DNA of 64,000 bases from Diabrotica undecimpunctata (taxonomy: Eukaryota > Arthropoda > Insecta > Coleoptera > Chrysomelidae), in contig NC_092804.1 in the NCBI RefSeq assembly GCF_040954645.1, forward strand, positions 89,331,717 to 89,395,716, written 5' to 3'. Below, piece after piece: positions 57,148 to 64,000 of the stretch. Numbering within the stretch: position 1 is the stretch's first letter; each line of letters starts with the position of its first letter. A program made the position numbers and the translations under genes. Below the pieces are notes generated by a model that had not been told where the DNA came from, made no database searches, and saw nothing but the letters and a program-made list of their open reading frames with translations.

Positions 57148-57508
57148 AATGTGGTCCGGTACAAGAGGATATGGCCCGGTACAAGAGGAAGATGGCACAT
57201 GGAGAATCAGGAGAAACGACGAGGTTAATGAGTTGAATGAATGTTATGACATTGTAAGATTTGTGAAAAGTCAAAGACTGTCATGGCTGGGACATGTGCA
57301 GAGACAAAACGATACAAAAACAACAAAGAAAATGTTACAATGGAAGCCCATAGGAAGGCGAAAAAAAGGAAGGCCCAGAACGAGATGGTTGGATGACGTG
57401 GAAGACGACCTGAAAACAATGAACATAAGACAATGGAGAAGAAGGGCACAAGAGAGATCTGAATGGAAGGACATAGCCAGACAGGCAAAGACCCATCCAG
57501 GGTTATGA
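57142..57508 (+). pseudogene. LINE C-terminal end, 5'-truncated
   Basis: The end of a LINE ORF2: VKSQRLSWLGHVQRQND, GRRKKGRPRTRWLDDVEDDL, RERSEWK-like, stop TGA at 57506-57508. An (AAG)n tail at about 57514-57527 closes it. The first 40 bases contain CCGGTACAAGAGGA twice in tandem. It joins the (TA)n tract directly, so the insertion point is probably within TA sequence. Confidence 0.8.
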
Positions 57509-57529
57509 TGCCAAAAGAAGAAGAAGAAA

Positions 57530-57900
57530 TGTGGGAGTAATTGACACTTTAATAAATTACACAACTTGAAATACATATACTTTAAACATAATTCTAATTT
57601 TTTACCAAGATATTCTTCAGACAAAATATTCAATTATTAGTTATAATTGAATTTTTTTTATTAGGTGTTTAGAAAATAAGTGCATGAGGTTCAACAGTTG
57701 ACAACAAGGTTCTAATAAGTGACATGTAAAGTTGTGGTAGTTGACATCATATAATAGAAATTATATTTTTCAAAGTTATGTAGTATATAGTATTTTAACT
57801 TTATTTACTTAGATATGTATTAGACATATAAATAAAAATGGTTATTAAATTTCAAATACATTTTTAAAGAAGAGTAAATTATCATGATTTATTAGATTTC
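57530..57900. other. No recognised gene
   Basis: AT-rich. It lies between the LINE tail and the pogo-like C-terminus. Confidence 0.5.
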
Positions 57901-58647
57901 CTAACATTGAATACTTAAACTAATATAAAAATATGAAGAATAATAACACAAAGCACTCCAAGTGTACATATTATATTCGCTAAAGTCAAAGTTAAAATAT
58001 ATTCGTTCCCTTCTATCTAACTGAGATTGCGGTAACTTAAATATTATATCATTTGTCGAAATATGTGATTTGTCTTCTACTACAGGCCACTTAAATTTTC
58101 CATTCTCTTCATGTTTGAGGAATGAGATCTCATAATCGGCATTATCTGAATCTTCCTCGTAATCAGAAATATTTATTATCTGGCCAACGAAATATTTATT
58201 CGTTTTCTTACCCAAAAACTTAACAAGCACAAAATCATTCATGCTGAATTTCTTTATTAATTGGTCGCTATTGAATGATACATGCTCAGAGTTTAACTCT
58301 ATCTCACTTGTTATTAACTCAAAACTAACATCATTTGTAGAGGAACCAGATTGCACCCATTTTTTATCTGAATCACTGCTAGAACTTTCAACCTTTTTTT
58401 TCTTTGTTCTTTTTGTTTGACTTTTAATGCCTCTGTCTCTGCTATTTTTGGTTTTCTGTTTTCTGCAGTGTTTATTTTCTGCCTTTCCTTTTTCTGTGTT
58501 TCTTAAATATTGTTGATACGAATCGGAGCTTACTACAGATGGGAGTTTTTCCTTGGGCTGTCTTTTCAGGCCAAAACATGACGGATTTAAATGGAAATGG
58601 GATTATTTTACCCCCCATCCCCAGTACACTGGAGCTTTTATTGGCAT
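57901..58647 (-). pseudogene. Pogo-like transposase, C-terminal part
   Basis: Downstream piece of a gene whose upstream piece is at 63445-64000, split by the LTR element. From 58560 down it reads SSDSYQQYLRNTEK, a basic KRTKKKKVESSSSDSDKKW region, then from 58260 a compact domain (MNDFVLVKFLGKKTNKYFVG, KWPVVEDKS, LPQSQLDRRERIYF). This resembles the small C-terminal module found in insect pogo/jerky-like transposases. The frame is broken near 58600. Assignment rests mostly on the catalytic part at 63850-64000. Confidence 0.5.
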
Positions 58648-58664
58648 TGTTTTGATTCCTTTGG

Positions 58665-58732
<68 letters not shown>

Positions 58733-58874
58733 AGAAGTTCATACAGAATCTTTATTATAGCAATCAAGAAGCTACAAGTTACAAGTTACATGACCCTGGC
58801 CGGAATGGCGGTACCGGATGACATCTCTCTGTCATCGGTCTTCTTCTTTTTTACCTTTAACATAATATATTACA
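58648..58874 (-). repeat. 3' LTR containing (TA)n at 58667-58727
   Basis: Partner of 63217-63444. The (TA)n tract lies inside the LTR near its 3' end (minus sense), between TGGTCAT and AAACAAGAAGT. Confidence 0.9.
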
Positions 58875-58953
58875 CGTTCCCCTTTTTTTTAGATAGTACA
58901 AAACTAAAATACAAATTCAACTAAAATACAAATACAAACAAGTAGCCACAATT

Positions 58954-61900
58954 TTAATTTAAGACATAGTCCTTTAAATATGTAGGAGGCTTGTGAGGTC
59001 TCTTATTTATTTTAATGATAGTGTTACCTTCCTCCTCATCTCTTACATTCAGTAGGTTATCTGAAATGCAAGTGTTATTTTTAAATCTAGGTAAATCAAC
59101 AATAACTTCATTATTTAAATTAACATTTTCAAACATCTCAATCTCAATATCAGTAAGACCTTCATGGTCACTATGATTTTCACAGATATCACTATCATTC
59201 TGACTCACAATTTTAATATCAGATTCAGTTGGGATATCATATCTACCATGACCAGTTGGGGTACTAACATTGTGTACTTCGTTATTGTCAAGCAAGATAT
59301 TTTCATTTTTAAATAAATTCAAATGAAGATTGTATAATAAAAAGTCTTTGTTACACGATAAATTTGTTTTATTTAGAAACTTTCTATTCCGTCTACATTC
59401 TGTACCTTTTGAATCCTGAACAATATAAGACCTATCATTAACTATGTCTCTTATTGCTCCCCTTTCCCATACTTTTTCTTTCTGAATTAAAATGTTATCC
59501 CCTTTATTAAGTTTATCTAATTCTTTTGCATTTCGGTCAAAATATATTTTTTTAACATTTTGATTGTTTCAATTTTTCCTGTATAATACTGGAATCTAAA
59601 ACTTTTCGAATTAGATTTTCATTAGACATAGGTATCCAAGTTTTTAACATTCTGTGCAAAAATAGTTGGGATGGAGAATAGTCCAGATTTGTTAATGGGG
59701 TGTTACGGTATTCCATAAGTAGAATAGGCAAATCTTTAGTGGATTCAGACTTTTGTAACATTTGTGTAGTTATTCCTACATATTTTTCAGCAGGTCCGTT
59801 TGATTGGGAATGGTACGGACCGCTAAAAATAATTTCAAAATCCCAATCTTGAGCAAACTTTTTAAAATTCTCAGAATTATATGGCATATTATCTGCATAA
59901 AATTTTTCCGGGATACCGAATTGAACAAATTTTTCTTTGCAAAAATTAATTACCTCTTGAGATGTTTTACCTTTAGTTTCAGTTACTTCCAACCACTTCG
60001 AGTAGGAATTCACAATCAGTAAACAGTTCTTATTATCGTATTGAAAGAAATCTGAAAACAAATATTGCCACGGTCTAAAAGGTATTAAATGATTAATTAA
60101 TGGCTCTTTTTGATTGGATCTTTGAAATATTTGACATTTTTCACACTTTTAAATCATATCCTCTATATCTCTACTTAAATAGGGCCAATATAGTAATTGT
60201 CTAGCTTTGGCTTTAGTTTTTGAAATACCAAAATGTGCTTTATGGACCAATTCCAACATTTCTGTCCTTAGTGAATTTGGAACAATAACTTTATATTCCA
60301 AAAATAATAAATTATTAGATAAATAAATCTTTTCTCTTAATTTATAGTAAAACTTTAATTCCTTGTTCAAATTTTTATCACTAACAGGCCAAGATTCAAC
60401 ACAGTATCCTTTTATTTTTCTTAATGTTTCATCATTATCAATTTCCCTTTGAAATATTATTTTCTTATTCTCACTCATAGGAATATCCTTAGATATGGCA
60501 TATTCCATTTCTGGATCATCCTCAACTTCTGTTTTTAAATATGACCTAGATAATGTGTCTGCAATTACCATGTCCCTACCTGGCAAATAAACAAGGTTGA
60601 TATCATACTTTAATAATTTAAGTAACATTCTTTGCAATCTAGCACTGACTTTATTAAGATCTTTCTCAATAATTATATCAAAGGTTTGTGATCACTCTGA
60701 ACCACTGTTTTATACCCATAAATAAAATAATGAAATTTTTCTACTGCAAAAACAACTGCAAGTAATTCCTTTTCTATCTGTGCATACCTTTTCTCAGCAT
60801 GAGTAAGACAACGGGATGCAAAAGCAACTGGATGCCCTTCTTGAATAAGACAACACCCTATCCCTTCCCCAGATGCATCACACTGTATTATTATTTCTTT
60901 TGTAGGGTCAAATATCCTCAAAGTTTGTGAATTAGTTATAAGAAACTTCAATTGATTTAATTCAAATTCATGATAACTACTCCAAGAAAAATGTACATCT
61001 TTCCTGGTTAAATTTCTTAAATTTGAAGTTATAGCTGATAAATTAGGAATAAATTTCGAAAAAAACTTGACCATACCAAGTATTCTAAGAACTTCTGACC
61101 TATTTTTAGGTGATCTTAAAGACATTACTGCTTCTATATTTTTAAAATCTGGTTTAACACCTTTTCCTGATAAGATATGTCCCATAAATGATACCTCAAC
61201 TAATTTGTATTGAAATTTTCCCCAGTTAAATTTTATATTGTTATCAATAGCAGTTTGAAATACTTTTTTAAGAGCAATGTCATGTTCAAGTTCATCTCTA
61301 CCCGATATAATAATATCGTCAAAATATATATCAACATTATCAATGACACCAAACATTTCAAAGTTCTTCCGTTGGAAAATCTCTGGTGCAAAGCAAATTC
61401 CGAACGGAAAGCGATTGAATTTGTACCTTCCAAAAGGTGTGCTAAAAGTACATAAATCTGAAAGTACATAAATCTTTTTTTATTTAATTCAATTTGCCAA
61501 AACCCGTTTTTCATATCTATAACACTAAATATGTTTTTTCCTGAAAGTCTACTTACTATATCATTACACGTTGGTATAGCAAAATGTTCTCTACGAATAA
61601 ATTTATTAAGTGGCTTGGGATCTATACAAAACCTTAGTTTATTTGAAGGTTTTTTCTCTACTATCAACAAATTGTTTACCCATTCAGTTGGATACTCTAC
61701 TTTCTCAATAACTTTGTCTTCCTCCAAACTATCTAGTGTCTCCTTTAGTTTATCATGCATTGACAATGGAATTTTTCTACTATACTGAATAACTGGCTTA
61801 GCATCATCTGAAAGTTCAATATTACAATATCCTGGCATTCTACCTAAGCCTTGAAATACCGTTTTAAACATTATCAAAATATCTTCTTTTTTAGTTGGCA

Positions 61901-62175
61901 AGGTGGTTTCTATGGCATTTACTCTTTTTATTAAGTCAAATTTAATACAATCGCTAAGGCCTAATATTGGTTCAGCATTAAAATCAACAATCAGAAACTT
62001 TAATTTACAGGAGCTATTTTTATACTGACATTCCAAAAAAACTTCACGTACTGGTTTAAATTTAAAATTACCATAAGCAACTAGGGTTGTTAATGTTTTA
62101 TTAAGTAGCAACTTACTTGATAGAGAATCAAAAATATACTTAGGTAGAATGCTGATATTAGCACCTGAATCTAAT
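58954..62175 (-). pseudogene. Gypsy-type Pol: protease, RT, RNase H, integrase; several frameshifts
   Basis: Protease begins near 62170 with DSGANISILP. RT N-terminal part at 62111-61470 has KPVIQYSRKIP, TEWVNNLLIVEKK and VIDMKNGFWQIELN. A 15-16-bp tandem duplication (AAAGTACATAAATCTG, 61444-61474) shifts the frame there. The RT box is YFDD (IYFDDIIISG near 61320). RNase H: QCDASGEGIGC, EKELLAVV, QSDHKPL, with a further shift at 60673. The integrase finger and core at 60637-59552 keep Asp, Asp and Glu (SDFFQYD, YADNMPYNS, SNGPAEKYV), with a stop at 60149. The C-terminal piece at 59322-58954 is acidic and ends DYVLN. At least five breaks make it inactive. Confidence 0.88.
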
Positions 62176-63096
62176 TTAAATTTTTACCTCTTTTCCAGTT
62201 ACCATCAATGTTTCATACCATGAATTTTTACTCTTGGAATGACACTCATATACATATATCAAATTGTCTTTATTTTCTTCCTCCTGGACTGTCTTAACAG
62301 TTCTTTCTCCTCTAGGTGGAACAGCGTTCTTCTTACTACTACCTTCACATGTTTCTTCACTTCTATTAGGACAAGCTTTTGCAAAATGACCTTTAACTTG
62401 ACAACTAGCACAAGTCTTGTTAAAAGCAGGACATCTGTTAGGAAAATGTTCATAACAGCACTTCTTACACAATAATTTTTTAAATGGTTTATACTGCTTG
62501 ACAAAGTTAACATCTTCTTCTTTGGTAAGAACTTTAATATGCTCTTTGCTTAACTCAATACTCTTACAATATTCAAGGATTTTTTCAGTAGTAAGAGCCT
62601 GTTCTCTAAGGAGTCTGAGTTCACTTTTATTACATTTTAGCCCAATGATTAGCTGATCACGTATCATTCTATCTTCATAATACTCACCACAGGTTGCTTT
62701 AGTGCATTTAAATTCCCATAATCTTGCTTGTTTCTTTAAGTCAGTCAGGTACTGGTCTATAGAGTGTTCATTACCTTGAACAAGATTATGAAACTTAAAG
62801 GTTTCCATTGGAACTATCTTTTTTGGCAAAAAATAATCATTAAACGCACCTATTAATTTATCGAGAGTAGCCTGTTGGTCTTCTGTAAATGTATTATAAA
62901 TATCAACACCCTCATCTCCTATGAAATTTAAAAGATTTGCAATTTTCACTTCTTCTGTTGAAGCACTCTTCCCACTTGCGGTAAGGTAAATTCTAAACTT
63001 CTGTTTCCATAAAAGCCAATAACTAGCTGGACTTTGATGCTCAAATAATGGACTAGGCGGTTTAAATTCTATTATTATTGTTAAAATCTCTAACAA
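62176..63096 (-). pseudogene. Gypsy-type Gag with zinc knuckles
   Basis: Capsid/nucleocapsid protein, 306 codons. The capsid-like region has WKQKFRIYLTASG, IYNTFTEDQQATLDKLIGAF, HNLVQGNEHSIDQYLTDLKK and RDQLIIGL. Two knuckles follow: one irregular (CKKCCYEHFPNRC) and one canonical CX2CX4HX4C (CASCQVKGHFAKAC). The frame ends in EVKI just before the protease, where a frameshift separates it from Pol. In this group gag and pol are usually one frame, so this counts as a break. Confidence 0.88.
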
Positions 63097-63216
63097 CCAG
63101 AAAATCTTTGGATTGGCGGGCTTCTAACCTCACTCTTTCCTTGTGGTTTCAAACTTAATTAACACTTCTACTTACTCAAAATTCGGGCAAACTAGCAGCC
63201 TTCACACCTGACACCA

Positions 63217-63233
63217 TGTTTTGATTCCTTTGG

Positions 63234-63311
<78 letters not shown>

Positions 63312-63444
63312 CAAGAAGTCCATACAGAATCTTTATTATAGCAATCAAGAAGCTACAAGTTACATGACCCTGGCCGGAATGGCGGTACCGGATGAAATCT
63401 CTCTGTCATCGGTCTTCTTCTTTTTTACCTTATAATATATTACA
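63217..63444 (-). repeat. 5' LTR containing (TA)n at 63236-63308
   Basis: Same structure as 58648-58874, with a longer TA tract and small differences. Confidence 0.9.
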
Positions 63445-64000
63445 GGCATGAAACAAGCATCTTTAGTTTTTGATACTGTAGAGTTTTCGAGTATATATTT
63501 TTCATCTATATTTTGTGCTGTTGGAATCACATGAAGTCTACTGCCATTACTGGAACTGGAACAAGCCATTATTGCATCTTCAGTTGTTGGTACTGTAGAA
63601 GTTTCGAGTATGTGATTTTCATCTATATTTTGTACTATTGGAATCAGCTGAAGTCTACTGGTTACATTTTTTCACATAAGGAATAGGTACCTATTTCCTA
63701 TTTCCTTTTCCAAGAAGGCAAAACCATCTTTATCATTTAATATTTTAGTTATTGACTGTATTAGTCATTTTGATTTTCGTGATAATCCCAAGGCATTAAA
63801 CCACTTTTTCTGAAGGCAATTTTTATAATTTGTTTCTCAACATTTTCAAGAGTTTTACATACGAAAGGTGCAAAATCAGCTTTTTTAAATTAGGTGATTG
63901 AATATTATCTACACGCCACTGGTGAACTATTGCTTTCCATCTTGTTTTCATACGCTTAAAAAGTCCTATGTCAAGTTGCTGGAAAATATGAGTTGAATTG
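63445..64000 (-). pseudogene. Pogo-like transposase, catalytic end and linker; runs off the window
   Basis: Minus strand from the window end. NSTHIFQQLDIGLFKRMKT is the third-Asp region of DDE_1 (pogo/Tigger/jerky) transposases (usual form QPLD). DFAPFVCKTLENVEKQ and IAFRKSGLMPWDY follow, typical of this family. After a stop near 63740 the linker shows two tandem copies of a 119-base unit (63458-63542 and 63577-63661; protein IPTAQNIDEKYILENSTV and IPIVQNIDENHILETSTV). The N-terminal DNA-binding and first catalytic parts are outside the window. The frame is cut by the LTR element. Confidence 0.72.

Larger units (their letters stand above)
58648..63444 (-). mobile_element. Full-length Ty3/gypsy retrotransposon (K02A2.6-like group)
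   Basis: LTRs at 58648-58874 and 63217-63444 (about 227 bp, TG...CA) enclose gag and pol on the minus strand. A perfect 5-bp target duplication GGCAT lies at 58643-58647 and 63445-63449. The sequence after the 5' LTR (minus) is TGGTGTCAGGTGTG, primer-binding-site-like. The two LTRs differ at several positions, including a duplicated ACAAGTT in the left one, and in (TA)n length, so the insertion is older than the one at 44229. No env. Confidence 0.93.

Overview
The window is AT-rich animal DNA made almost entirely of transposable-element sequence. The mix of families points to an insect, but the sequence alone does not fix the species. The families seen are a Penelope-like element, Tc1/mariner, P-element (THAP), hAT and pogo-type DNA transposons, jockey- and APE-type LINEs, two Ty3/gypsy lineages and an errantivirus-like element with env. 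No complete host gene is visible. One possible host exon (41105-41227, minus strand) is flanked by plausible splice sites.

Left part (1-22600): the 5' half of a LINE (minus, runs off the window start); a Penelope-like element whose 5' piece is inverted relative to its 3' piece (2334-3377); a mariner relic (3485-4501); a broken transposon-linked gene with a poly-serine tract (5307-6407); a Tc1 relic (7625-8418); a long stretch with no recognised gene; a solo LTR (12260-12882); a 160-bp hairpin (13055-13216); and worn LINE copies (14018-16690, 17840-18350, 18555-20014, 20745-21440).

Middle (22600-44200): a 5'-truncated Ty3/gypsy element (about 22700-27599). Past the integrase, its Pol carries a TARG1/OARD1-like macrodomain followed by a CCCH zinc finger, which is the most unusual protein architecture here. 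After it come an envelope-like fragment, a mariner relic, a P-element-like THAP transposase, two more copies of the worn LINE, a composite LINE with a long open chimeric frame (34725-37271), and a younger LINE with an 11-bp target duplication (37826-40066) inserted into the worn copy.

Right part (44200-64000): an errantivirus-like element with LTRs that look identical (44229-53879, minus), whose env is split by a hAT transposon with a perfect 8-bp duplication and 15-bp terminal repeats. Next is a cluster of fold-back repeats separated by (TA)n tracts (55304-57140) that contains hammerhead-like hairpins. Last is a second, full-length gypsy-type element (58648-63444, minus, 5-bp duplication GGCAT) inserted into a pogo-like transposase gene that continues to the window end.

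Relative ages follow from the nesting: the worn LINE is oldest, the composite and younger LINEs came later, and the errantivirus-like element with its hAT guest is among the youngest. (TA)n tracts sit at many element edges, and two lie inside LTRs.
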